The position numbers were made by a program, and so were the translations under genes. Positions 1-5,897 of a DNA stretch of 64,000 nucleotides are shown piece after piece. The number at the start of each line of letters is the position of its first letter. Within the stretch, counting starts at the first letter, position 1. The stretch is taken from IMG/VR virus record IMGVR_UViG_3300007538_000020, positions 1 to 64,000 of that record; one strand, 5' to 3'. The notes under the pieces were generated by a model that saw only the letters and a list, made by a program, of their open reading frames with translations, made no database searches and was not told the origin of the DNA. Origin of the DNA: a virus.

Positions 1-340
1 CATACTATACCCCTAAGAAAATGTGATTTTCTTTAAAACATGTAATTACTTACTGTCCATTTTAACCTCAAACTTCAGTCGTACCGTACGTATCTAAGAT
101 TAAATAATCATCTTAGTTCACCTTCGAGGGGCCATCTCTATCAACCCTATAGGCTTATTCCCTCCTACAACCTTATATTAAGGCAATTTTTAGATCTATC
201 GGGGACAACTTCAGACTATGTATATTACTTTGAGGATATAATGTAAAACCTTGTCCTATCAACCCAACTTCTGTTCCTCTTTCTGTACTTTAGTAAAGTA
301 TGACGCTATGGTATTTAAGCTAAAGGAAGTAATTGATCTA
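1..340 (-). ncRNA. Leftward noncoding leader or structured RNA of unknown family
   Basis: No reading frame of useful length with a start codon was found on either strand. The stretch is less AT-rich than the DNA to its right. It lies immediately downstream, in the leftward direction, of a promoter-like element at 344-375. It can form local stems, for example CTAAGAT with ATCTTAG near 94-116. It could be an independent small RNA or the 5' leader of a leftward gene outside the window. I do not recognise an RNA family in it. Confidence 0.4.
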
Positions 341-343
341 CTG

Positions 344-375
344 CAAAGATAAGAAAAAAAAATTAAACTACCAAA
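344..375 (-). promoter_or_regulatory. Bacteroidetes-type promoter firing leftward
   Basis: Read on the minus strand, TTTG (372-375) is followed after 20 bases by TATCTTTG (344-351). This matches the known Bacteroidetes primary-sigma pattern of TTTG near -33 and TAnnTTTG near -7. Transcription would start near 337-340 and run out of the window to the left. AT-rich DNA gives chance matches, but having both boxes at a suitable spacing makes this the best promoter candidate seen. Confidence 0.5.
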
Positions 376-574
376 TTTTTAGTCACTTTTTTTTAATATT
401 TTTTAAAATTTTTTTGAAACCCTCTGATATCAATAGTTCTATAAAAATTTTTTTTATATTTTTTTAGATTTGTGAGAGAATAAACGGGTGTACCACCTTA
501 TATTCAACCCGCACTCGGTCGGGGCAGAGGGGGAATACCCCCTCAACATTATTCATTAAACAAACTTTAGAGCT
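376..574 (+). promoter_or_regulatory. Divergent intergenic region and leader of the first rightward gene
   Basis: Long T and A tracts are followed by a TAnnTTTG match (TAGATTTG, 465-472) without a clear TTTG at -33. Then comes a G/C-rich leader containing a 7-bp hairpin, GAGGGGG (527-533) with CCCCCTC (538-544), around an AATA loop about 30 bases before the start codon. It probably holds the promoter and a structured 5' leader for the gene at 575. Confidence 0.4.
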
Positions 575-859
575 ATGAGCACATTCAAATTAGTACGCAA
601 AAGTGCTACCTCAAACGGTAGGTTTTGCTTGAAATTCGTCGGTACAGTTAACCGTGGTTTCGGCCACGATACCACTACGCTTTATGCGTACGTATCAGAG
701 ACCGAAATGGAGGTCGACGACGAGATTGACATTCAGGTAAACGGCAACGAGGCAGTGGTTGCAGGAGAGTTTACCATGAGCATTGAGAAGAGAGAGTGGG
801 AGACAGAGGACGAAGAGACTGGAGAAGTAAAAGTAATAACCACTAAGTGGTTGCGATAG
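575..859 (+). CDS. Unknown 94-aa acidic protein
   Basis: This is the first rightward gene. It runs ATG to TAG and has no signal peptide or membrane segment. The sequence is rich in beta-forming residues, with an acidic central part and an acidic run EDEETGE before a basic end (TTKWLR). A small beta-barrel or OB-like fold is possible but unproven. Its codons are visibly richer in G and C (GAG, GTC, ACG, TAC) than the small genes that follow. This could mean recent acquisition or selection for high expression. A hairpin lies over its stop codon. Confidence 0.7.
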   Translation: MSTFKLVRKSATSNGRFCLKFVGTVNRGFGHDTTTLYAYVSETEMEVDDEIDIQVNGNEAVVAGEFTMSIEKREWETEDEETGEVKVITTKWLR

Positions 860-872
860 AGAAATCTATCGT
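853..872 (+). terminator. GNRA-capped hairpin over the stop codon
   Basis: CGATAGA (854-860) pairs perfectly with TCTATCG (865-871) around a GAAA loop and overlaps the end of the preceding gene. It has no T-run, so it is more likely an mRNA-stabilising or processing hairpin than a classical intrinsic terminator. Confidence 0.45.
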
Positions 873-881
873 AATGTCTAA

Positions 882-920
882 ATGTATCAGTACTCAGCGT
901 TTTGTTGAGTATTGATATGT
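882..920 (+). terminator. Long hairpin downstream of the first gene
   Basis: Bases 882-898 pair with 904-920, mostly Watson-Crick with some G-U pairs, around a short GTTTT-type loop. The stretch ATGTCTAAATGTATC just upstream is repeated almost exactly at about 917-930 as ATGTCTAGATGTATC. No strong T-run follows. Confidence 0.45.
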
Positions 921-975
921 CTAGATGTATCAATATTTGTTCATAATAATCTTCATTCATATTTAATTTTGGTTA

Positions 976-1086
976 ATTAAATCGTATAATAGAGTATTAT
1001 ACTTTACTATCTACCTGCGTTTATTGTTGAATCATGTAATGCACTGTAGATTAGTAGAGTATAGTATTCTATTGTATGATTTATTG
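976..1086 (+). other. Very long imperfect RNA hairpin upstream of a small gene
   Basis: The 5' arm (about 978-1014) pairs with the 3' arm (about 1046-1085) over nearly its whole length. Most arm differences are C/T or A/G changes that leave G-U pairs. The core arms are 988-1014 and 1046-1073, and a sub-hairpin GTATAATA / TATTATAC (984-991, 995-1002) is an alternative fold. The structure ends about 25 bases before the next start codon, so it may be a leader element, an RNase III site or a small RNA. Confidence 0.55.
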
Positions 1087-1134
1087 ATTAATTAATTAAA
1101 CTTTACTACTTTGAAAGAAACAAACAATACATTT

Positions 1135-1278
1135 ATGCATGCTGACTATGTTAAGATGCGTATTAAGGAAGCTAAGAAAGCTCCTAAGATGAACAATCTT
1201 CGTAAGGAAATTGCGTTGAAACTAACTCAAGGATACAATAAGAGTCCTTTAGAGTATAAATTAAGGTTATTTAAATAA
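1135..1278 (+). CDS. Small basic protein, 47 aa, unknown
   Basis: The frame runs ATG (1135) to TAA with many lysines and arginines (KMRIKEAKKAPKMNNLRKE). An in-frame TTG at 1111 would add eight residues and follows a TTAAAC-type leader, so the start is uncertain. The basic composition suggests nucleic-acid or ribosome contact, but no family is recognised. It is too short for most gene finders. Confidence 0.5.
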   Translation: MHADYVKMRIKEAKKAPKMNNLRKEIALKLTQGYNKSPLEYKLRLFK

Positions 1279-1383
1279 AATAGTTGAGTAATTTGTTGAT
1301 TATGAGTGAATTTGTTGATGCCTGGACCAAAGTCCACATATCTCATCATTCTAAATTAACATAATATTCCTCTAATCTTATTA

Positions 1384-1495
1384 TATAGCCAAACTTACAC
1401 TTGCCAATGGTGTTAATCTAGTAAGAAAAATAAGGAGAAGTCCTTGTTGCGTTTTCTTTGGCTTTATAAAAAGCAGGTCTTTACGCAACGAAAAC
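1384..1495 (+). ncRNA. Structured leader with a possible pseudoknot
   Basis: AGCCAAA (1387-1393) can pair with TTTGGCT (1457-1463), and GTTGCGT (1446-1452) with ACGCAAC (1483-1489). The arms alternate in order, so both stems together make a pseudoknot. A further hairpin AAGGA-GAAG-TCCTT and an ACAC...GTGT stem lie between. The element ends about 30 bases before the next start. It may be a regulatory leader or a separate small RNA of unrecognised class. Confidence 0.4.
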
Positions 1496-1523
1496 TAATT
1501 TTTCAAACAATAAAACAACTACC

Positions 1524-1739
1524 ATGAAAACTTTTGTTATTTGTACAAGAAGTTCAACATTTGCATCACTAATATCAGTAGATGATTGTGGTTTTGTAGT
1601 TAATGGTTTAGATAATAATAAGTTTAAAGATGGTTATTATTATCTTATTCATGTTGACAATACAAATCCAAATATTCCTATTATTAGTAGAATATTTGAA
1701 TTTAAAAAAACTCAAAAATGTAATCTTTTCAACTTTTAA
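1524..1739 (+). CDS. Unknown 71-aa protein
   Basis: The ATG is preceded by AAACAACTACC, the leader form recurring in this region in place of a clear Shine-Dalgarno site. The product starts MKTFVICTRSST and is rich in aromatic residues and asparagine, with a basic tail (KKTQKC). No membrane helix or known motif was found. It lies downstream of the pseudoknot-like leader. Confidence 0.6.
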   Translation: MKTFVICTRSSTFASLISVDDCGFVVNGLDNNKFKDGYYYLIHVDNTNPNIPIISRIFEFKKTQKCNLFNF

Positions 1740-1758
1740 ACATTAAACTTAACTACCA

Positions 1759-2085
1759 ATGAAAGAACAAATAGAATACTTAATAAAAAAATATACCAAA
1801 AGATTAGAGATATATACTTTGGATAAAAATGCAAATTTTTTTCATCAGACTATTGATAAATATACTGAGTTTCTTAAAGATTTAGATGAACTCAAGGATA
1901 TAGCTGAAAAACAAGCATTTGAACATGAATTAGCAACAAAACCTATTTATACTGGTGATGCTGATTTAGATGGATTAGAAGATGATGAAGTTATACGTAA
2001 TATATCTAATATTGAACGTACTCATCAAGCTTTTAAAGATAATAATGCCGATATTGATGAGGATAACATTCCTTATATATATTAA
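1759..2085 (+). CDS. Unknown 108-aa acidic protein
   Basis: It starts 19 bases after the previous stop behind the leader AACTTAACTACCA, so it is probably co-transcribed. The N-terminal half is predicted helical and charged (KKYTKRLEIYTLDKN, KDLDELKDIAEKQ). The C-terminal half is very acidic (DADLDGLEDDE, NADIDEDN). No enzymatic motif is visible. A large hairpin follows directly. Confidence 0.65.
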   Translation: MKEQIEYLIKKYTKRLEIYTLDKNANFFHQTIDKYTEFLKDLDELKDIAEKQAFEHELATKPIYTGDADLDGLEDDEVIRNISNIERTHQAFKDNNADIDEDNIPYIY

Positions 2086-2092
2086 AATCTAA

Positions 2093-2164
2093 TTGGTAGT
2101 TAGTTTTGAATGAGAATGTCTATGTAATATTATTATGTAGATGTTCTCATTCTTTAACTACCAA
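2093..2164 (+). terminator. Long intergenic hairpin
   Basis: TTGGTAGTTA (2093-2102) pairs with TAACTACCAA (2155-2164), and GAATGAGAA (2108-2116) pairs with TTCTCATTC (2144-2152). The inner part pairs partly as well. There is no terminal T-run. It separates two small genes and may act in termination, processing or mRNA stability. Confidence 0.5.
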
Positions 2165-2192
2165 ATTATTAACTGATTATAAAACATAACTC

Positions 2193-2285
2193 ATGAAAAC
2201 TAATCAAATAGAAGAATATGGCTTAACTATATCAGAAAAAACTGGATGCCTAATTAATAGAGCTGTTATTCATTATTTTTTTTAA
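2193..2285 (+). CDS. Possible 30-aa peptide
   Basis: A short frame runs from ATG to TAA behind the recurring leader AAAACATAACTC and starts MKTNQIEEYG. The leader match is the main reason to think it is translated. No homology can be claimed. Confidence 0.35.
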   Translation: MKTNQIEEYGLTISEKTGCLINRAVIHYFF

Positions 2286-2300
2286 TTTAACCTAACTATC

Positions 2301-2537
2301 ATGAAAATATTATTACTTGGATTTGATGATAATGGGGCATCTACATTATGTAAAGCTTTATCATCCAAAATACCAGATTCAGTTGAAGTAAACATTGTTG
2401 AAGTAGAACCAAAAACATTAATGGTTCCAATTAAAGCTCCTGATTTAATGGATGTAGATACTTATGTTTTACCTAATTATGTAAAACCTGGTAAATACAG
2501 TAAAAGAGCTTATAGGAAATCTAATAAAGTTATTTAA
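2301..2537 (+). CDS. Unknown 78-aa protein
   Basis: It has an ATG start behind AACCTAACTATC. The product starts with a hydrophobic strand MKILLLGFDDNG, continues with KALSSKIPDSVEVNIVEVEPKTL, and ends in a basic patch (KYSKRAYRKSNK). The opening resembles the first strand of a Rossmann-like fold, but the protein is too short for a whole domain. No function is assigned. Confidence 0.6.
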   Translation: MKILLLGFDDNGASTLCKALSSKIPDSVEVNIVEVEPKTLMVPIKAPDLMDVDTYVLPNYVKPGKYSKRAYRKSNKVI

Positions 2538-2593
2538 AATATAGAATTAAATTCGTATCTTTAACTAGATATAGAATAGAGTAATTGTTTTTT

Positions 2594-2665
2594 GTAAGTT
2601 TTTTCAAAACCTCAATAAAATATAATAAAAACTTACACGCTAATGCAGCTAAAGATATTATCTTT
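2594..2665 (+). terminator. Hairpins in the 2538-2724 intergenic gap
   Basis: GTAAGTTTTT (2594-2603) pairs perfectly with AAAAACTTAC (2627-2636), and AAAGAT-ATT-ATCTTT follows at 2651-2665. No gene was seen in the 187-base gap. Function could be termination or leader folding. Confidence 0.4.
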
Positions 2666-2724
2666 AAGAGTCCAAAACCTCTATAAATGCAGATGGGTGA
2701 TTTTGAATAATAAATAAAAAGATT

Positions 2725-2823
2725 ATGAAATCATTTTTTAAATCAATACTTATAGGAATAGTAACAGGAACATTGTTCTTTGTTATATTTACATTTTGTT
2801 TTTTAATCATATTCATTATATAA
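2725..2823 (+). CDS. Single-pass membrane peptide, 32 aa
   Basis: The short ATG-to-TAA frame is nearly all one hydrophobic helix after a KSFFKS N-terminus (IGIVTGTLFFVIFTFCFLIIF). Tiny membrane peptides are common in phage early regions. No specific role can be named. Confidence 0.45.
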   Translation: MKSFFKSILIGIVTGTLFFVIFTFCFLIIFII

Positions 2824-2833
2824 ACCTTAATAA

Positions 2834-2983
2834 ATGAAAAGAAAAAACTTTAACAGAAACGTTGTAGCTCGTAGAAAGGTTGCTATGAATAATTTGTTTA
2901 AAAAATTAGATAATCCTGATTTATCAGAATCTGATATTTTAAGAATCAATAATGAAATATCAATTTTAAAAAAGAGATTATGA
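2834..2983 (+). CDS. Small basic helical protein, 49 aa
   Basis: It starts MKRKNFNRNVVARRKVAMNN, strongly basic, then an amphipathic helical C-terminus (LSESDILRINNEISILKKRL). Its stop overlaps the next start as ATGA at 2980-2983, the usual sign of translational coupling. It may bind nucleic acid, but no family is recognised. Confidence 0.5.
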   Translation: MKRKNFNRNVVARRKVAMNNLFKKLDNPDLSESDILRINNEISILKKRL

Positions 2984-3312
2984 TAGTATTATTATTAACT
3001 ATATTTTTTATTTGGTTTACAACTTCTATTATTTGTACATTACTAATTCGTATAAAAGATTATTCAGAAATGAGTAAAATATATAAGAATTTGAAAATTG
3101 AAGATTTTCAAGCAAGAGTTCTTTTAGTAAGAAATAAAGACTGTTCAATTGTTTGGTATCTTGAAAATAATAGTTTTTGTATAAATGATAAAAAAAGAAT
3201 ATACATTCATAACGATAAGTTTTTATTTCTATTTTTACCATTAGATTATTACTGGTGGTTGAAATATAAAAATTGGTTTCAAACAAATTGTTCTGAACTA
3301 ATAAAAGAATAA
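2980..3312 (+). CDS. Membrane-anchored protein, 110 aa
   Basis: The N-terminal segment MIVLLLTIFFIWFTTSIICTLLI is one transmembrane helix. It is followed by an aromatic- and lysine-rich soluble part ending in FQTNCSELIKE. The start overlaps the preceding stop (ATGA). No catalytic motif is visible. It may be an inner-membrane early protein that modifies host physiology, which is inference only. Confidence 0.6.
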   Translation: MIVLLLTIFFIWFTTSIICTLLIRIKDYSEMSKIYKNLKIEDFQARVLLVRNKDCSIVWYLENNSFCINDKKRIYIHNDKFLFLFLPLDYYWWLKYKNWFQTNCSELIKE

Positions 3313-3317
3313 ATTGA

Positions 3318-3418
3318 TTTGATTACATTAGTAAACCAATATAAGAAGCAAAATAAAGATAAGTAATATTATCACAGTAGTTTTTTAGTATTATATTGCT
3401 ATTATTAATGTAATCAAA
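3318..3418 (+). terminator. Long inverted repeat between small membrane genes
   Basis: The 17-base arm 3318-3334 pairs with 3402-3418, with one G-U pair. AGCAA / TTGCT extends pairing inside. It is one of several large hairpins that separate the tiny genes of this region. No T-run follows. Confidence 0.5.
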
Positions 3419-3429
3419 TTTTATTAATT

Positions 3430-3510
3430 ATGAAAAATAAAAATACAATTGTTAATGTAATATTTTTTATAGTATCTTTAACAATTTTAGCAATTATTGT
3501 TTTTACGTAA
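3430..3510 (+). CDS. Possible 26-aa membrane peptide
   Basis: The short frame from ATG to TAA is mostly one hydrophobic helix (VIFFIVSLTILAIIVF) after MKNKNTIVN. Support is only its membrane character and its place in a run of similar small genes. Confidence 0.35.
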   Translation: MKNKNTIVNVIFFIVSLTILAIIVFT

Positions 3511-3522
3511 AATATTCAACTA

Positions 3523-3702
3523 ATGCGTTATTTAAAATTTATACTTTTTATATTAAGTGTGTTTTTATTCTCATATTTAATACTTGTTTTTGTTTATTTT
3601 GATTTTAATGTACTTTCACAAATAGAAAACAGATTAAGTTTTTTAGTTATTTCTGCTTGTATATTATTATATTCATTAATTACTATGGCATTAAATAAAT
3701 AA
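3523..3702 (+). CDS. Two-helix membrane protein, 59 aa
   Basis: ATG to TAA encodes two hydrophobic segments (FILFILSVFLFSYLILVFVYF and FLVISACILLYSLITMAL) joined by a short polar stretch, DFNVLSQIENRL. It lies 12 bases after the preceding peptide. It is holin-sized, but the location among early genes argues against assigning lysis. Confidence 0.5.
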   Translation: MRYLKFILFILSVFLFSYLILVFVYFDFNVLSQIENRLSFLVISACILLYSLITMALNK

Positions 3703-3950
3703 ACCTAACAAAAGAGTTTGTTAGAGCAAAATATAATAAATATTGCCCTAAAATAGAGTGGGTGGATTAAAATAACTCTATTTGAGAATGGACGTTTAGA
3801 TGTAGTATAACGTATATAATTCTGTTCAATAGTTCTTTTTTATATACTTTATTTAATTAATTTTTATTTTGGTTAATTGAACAACGATAATTTTATTTTA
3901 TTTACTAGTTAAAGGTTACTACATACCTTTAATTTTTTAAACTAACTACT
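3703..3950 (+). other. Noncoding leader region with several hairpins
   Basis: No gene was seen. Hairpins include CTAACAAA-AGAG-TTTGTTAG (3705-3724), AAATAGAGT with ACTCTATTT, TGTTCAAT (near 3823) with ATTGAACA (near 3877), and AAAGG with CCTTT near 3912-3931. The motif TTTTGGTTAATT also occurs near 967 beside the other large hairpin, so the two regions may be related leaders. Confidence 0.45.
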
Positions 3951-4133
3951 ATGAAAGAATTAATAGAATTACAAATCTTAATATTAAATAATAAGATTAA
4001 AGCTAATACTGAAGAAATCATTAGCAAAAAACTAACTGATCATCCTTCAAATATTGTTCGATTAAAAGCTAAGAATGATGCTTATAATGAATCTATTTTG
4101 ATGTTTAACCAATTATTGTTAAATCTAAAATAA
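3951..4133 (+). CDS. Unknown 60-aa helical protein
   Basis: The ATG follows TTTAAACTAACTACT, a clear example of the recurring leader. The sequence (LIELQILILNNKIKANTEEII, then NDAYNESILMFNQLLLNL) is predicted all-helical and may form a coiled coil. No known motif. Confidence 0.55.
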   Translation: MKELIELQILILNNKIKANTEEIISKKLTDHPSNIVRLKAKNDAYNESILMFNQLLLNLK

Positions 4134-4142
4134 TTTGATATT

Positions 4143-4478
4143 ATGAAGTCGAATAAATTAGTAATGGTAACTAATATAATTCTTATTGTATTAATTACTT
4201 TATTTTTAAGTTATTGCACTGAAAATAATCACGAAAAGAAAACGATATTAATAACTCCTAATGATACAGAATTATTTATTCTTGATTTAGATAATGATTT
4301 TTTTCTGTTGTTAGAAGATGATTCTATTATATATACTGGTTACGATACCAATATAGTTTTAAATACTATATTAAAAAACAGTGATGATTTTATATTTATT
4401 TCTAATAATTATAAATATTATTATAATTTAAATAAAGATTCAGCTAGAACTGTATTATATAATATCATTAAAAATTAA
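4143..4478 (+). CDS. Putative lipoprotein or membrane-anchored protein, 111 aa
   Basis: The N-terminus MKSNKLVMVTNIILIVLITLFLSYC is a hydrophobic export signal ending in a cysteine. LFLSYC is an imperfect lipobox because the residue before Cys is Tyr rather than Gly or Ala. The remainder is acidic and tyrosine/asparagine-rich. It is probably exported or membrane-anchored; function unknown. Confidence 0.6.
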   Translation: MKSNKLVMVTNIILIVLITLFLSYCTENNHEKKTILITPNDTELFILDLDNDFFLLLEDDSIIYTGYDTNIVLNTILKNSDDFIFISNNYKYYYNLNKDSARTVLYNIIKN

Positions 4479-4509
4479 TAAATTTGTTTTAAACAAAAAA
4501 TCAAAAGCT

Positions 4510-4809
4510 ATGTTTTACGTAGGACAGAGAGTTGTTTGTATCAAAGACCATTCGCTTCGATTTATTAAGAAAGGCGATACCTTTACGGTTTTAGATATAA
4601 ATTCATGTAGTTGTGGAGATATTCATTTATTAGTATTAACCACAAATCACCCTGCTTATCGTTGTGGTATTTGCAATATAATTCATGAAAAGGGGGATTG
4701 GTATGCATCCTCACAACTATTCGCCCCACTAGACGAACAACCCGAACTATCTGAAACCACATCTGAAAACTGGATTGAACGGCTACTACCCGAACCTGAA
4801 TTAGTTTAA
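4510..4809 (+). CDS. Cysteine-rich small protein, 99 aa
   Basis: It begins MFYVGQRVVCIKD, reminiscent of an SH3/KOW-like strand pattern. Then come CSCGDIHLL and YRCGICNII, two cysteine pairs that could bind zinc, and a Pro/Glu-rich tail. Proteins of this general layout are frequent in Bacteroidetes phages and prophages. Several GC-richer codons (GCC, CGA, CTA, GAC) distinguish it from its neighbours, so it may have been acquired separately. Confidence 0.65.
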   Translation: MFYVGQRVVCIKDHSLRFIKKGDTFTVLDINSCSCGDIHLLVLTTNHPAYRCGICNIIHEKGDWYASSQLFAPLDEQPELSETTSENWIERLLPEPELV

Positions 4810-4832
4810 ACATTAATTAAATATTAAAATAT

Positions 4833-5207
4833 GGGGGATATATTAGCATATCGATTGCAATATTGAAGTTTTACAAACAGCCTGTGGATTAACCTATTTT
4901 ACACAGTAAAAATTGATAGGAACTCTTTTTAAATGGCAACTCTAACGTTGTAATTTCTGAGAATAGCGACATTGACGCTATTCTTAATGGGTTTACTGCA
5001 GACCTGGAAACAGAAGCAGTAGAAGCTGAAGAGCTGGCTCTGGTAGCCTAAACTAACTTTTCTTAGTTTAGTAAAACTAAGTGGTGGATGCTTGTCTTCG
5101 GACAGCCCTTTTAGTTTTGGAATTAGACTTTAACTAATTATCCTAAGCTGTAAGTATTTTGTAAAATGAAAGATTGTAAGACAGGGGTTGGAATCCCCTA
5201 TCCTCCA
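4833..5207 (+). ncRNA. ssrA: tmRNA, phage-encoded, with a 38-codon tag frame
   Basis: tmRNA rescues stalled ribosomes by acting first as tRNA and then as mRNA for a degradation tag. The acceptor stem GGGGGAT (4833-4839) pairs with ATCCTCC (5200-5206), with one G-U. The T-arm is AGGGG / CCCCT (5183-5187, 5195-5199). Helix 2 is TTTTACAAA (4869-4877) with TTTGTAAAA (5158-5166). A perfect H-type pseudoknot, CTGTG/CACAG plus CCTAT/ATAGG (4882-4920), precedes the tag. The tag frame opens without ATG at GGC 4935, starts GNSNVV, ends ELALVA, and stops at TAA 5049-5051 inside a 9-bp hairpin (5048-5071). A UUCG-capped stem at 5093-5104 belongs to the downstream pseudoknots. Oddities: the tag is much longer than the Bacteroides GETNYALAA type, and the T-loop reads TTGGAAT. 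CCA is not encoded. The exact resume codon is inferred. Confidence 0.88.
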
Positions 5208-5361
5208 CAGCGTTACTTGATCTAGCTCTAGGAAAGTAACTACTATTGGTAGAAGTTAGCTACACGAATAGTCCTGATGGCTGCTTTATAAGCATAAAAA
5301 GTACTCCATCCACGCAGAGTAGGTGTGCAGATCGATATGAGATCTAAGCTCTGTATTTTTT
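5208..5361 (+). ncRNA. Structured spacer between tmRNA and tRNA
   Basis: No gene was found. Several stems are possible: GTTACTT / AAGTAAC near 5212-5242, ACTATT / AATAGT enclosing GTAG / CTAC near 5244-5275, and a GATC-rich hairpin near 5331-5346. It has a GC-richer, RNA-like composition and ends in a T-run (5355-5362) just before the tRNA. It could be an extra small RNA, a precursor spacer, or a decayed tRNA. Confidence 0.35.
5346..5361 (+). repeat. 16-base direct repeat, copy 1
   Basis: AAGCTCTGTATTTTTT occurs here immediately before the CAT tRNA and again at 5485-5500 after it. The two copies bracket the tRNA. Confidence 0.7.
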
Positions 5362-5362
5362 T

Positions 5363-5449
5363 AGCGGGAATGAAGGCTGGTGGTGATGCCTCAGTAGTCT
5401 CATAAGCTACTAACTTAATTGTGTGTGGGTTCGATTCCCACTCCCGCTT
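5363..5449 (+). tRNA. tRNA with CAT anticodon (Met or Ile2), unusual arms
   Basis: Acceptor AGCGGGA (5363-5369) pairs perfectly with TCCCGCT (5442-5448). The T-arm GTGGG-TTCGATT-CCCAC (5425-5441) is canonical. The anticodon stem GTAGT / GCTAC encloses CTCATAA, giving anticodon CAT. The D-arm is irregular and the variable region is about 14 bases, longer than usual for a Met or Ile tRNA. CCA is not encoded. Whether it inserts methionine, or isoleucine after lysidine modification, cannot be told. Confidence 0.65.
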
Positions 5450-5484
5450 CTATTTATAATTAAACTAAACTAACTATGAAATAC

Positions 5485-5500
5485 AAGCTCTGTATTTTTT
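5485..5500 (+). repeat. 16-base direct repeat, copy 2
   Basis: Exact second copy of the sequence at 5346-5361. Here it overlaps a tiny 12-codon frame beginning at 5476 (MKYKLCIFYLII), which is probably not a gene. Confidence 0.7.
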
Positions 5501-5522
5501 ATTTAATTATTTAAACATAACA

Positions 5523-5645
5523 ATCAATAAAAACTTATTAATTATAAGCATTATTTTCCTAGCTTCATGTGGAAATCCTATCGTTTTTGAAAAAGCAATA
5601 GAAATAATAACAGATTATATGAGAAAACACTCAAAATTAGGTTAA
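5523..5645 (+). pseudogene. Small lipoprotein frame lacking a standard start codon
   Basis: The frame reads NKNLLIISIIFLASC followed by about 25 residues, a clear signal peptide with lipobox LASC. The codon where a start is expected, directly after the recurring leader AAACATAACA, is ATC (5523) rather than ATG. Either ATC is used inefficiently, or the gene lost its start by one substitution. Product about 40 aa. Confidence 0.4.
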
Positions 5646-5701
5646 GAAGATATGCATAATATCACTATTCAATATCATATAATGCATTAACAAATATTAT
5701 T

Positions 5702-5881
5702 ATGAGTAGAACAATAGATTACTGGTTAGAATCTAATGATAGAATAAAATTAGATGAAAAAATAAAAAGATATTTTGATAGATTTCCTAGCAATGCTTAT
5801 GGTACTTATATACTATCAGAAGAAGTAACAGAAAGTGGATATATAAAAGTTACAATAAGAAGAGATAGGAGTTGTGATTAA
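5702..5881 (+). CDS. Unknown 59-aa protein
   Basis: The frame runs ATG to TAA (MSRTIDYWLESNDRIKLDEKI, ending TIRRDRSCD), rich in charged residues with an aromatic middle (RYFDRFPSNAYGTYIL). Its end overlaps the most upstream possible start of the next gene, suggesting an operon. No family recognised. Confidence 0.5.
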   Translation: MSRTIDYWLESNDRIKLDEKIKRYFDRFPSNAYGTYILSEEVTESGYIKVTIRRDRSCD

Positions 5882-5897
5882 TTTAAATTTAAAATTT

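Noticed and set aside
5476-5514. 12-codon frame MKYKLCIFYLII after the CAT tRNA
   Set aside because: Too short and read from the direct-repeat sequence; only the leader-like AACTAACT supports it.
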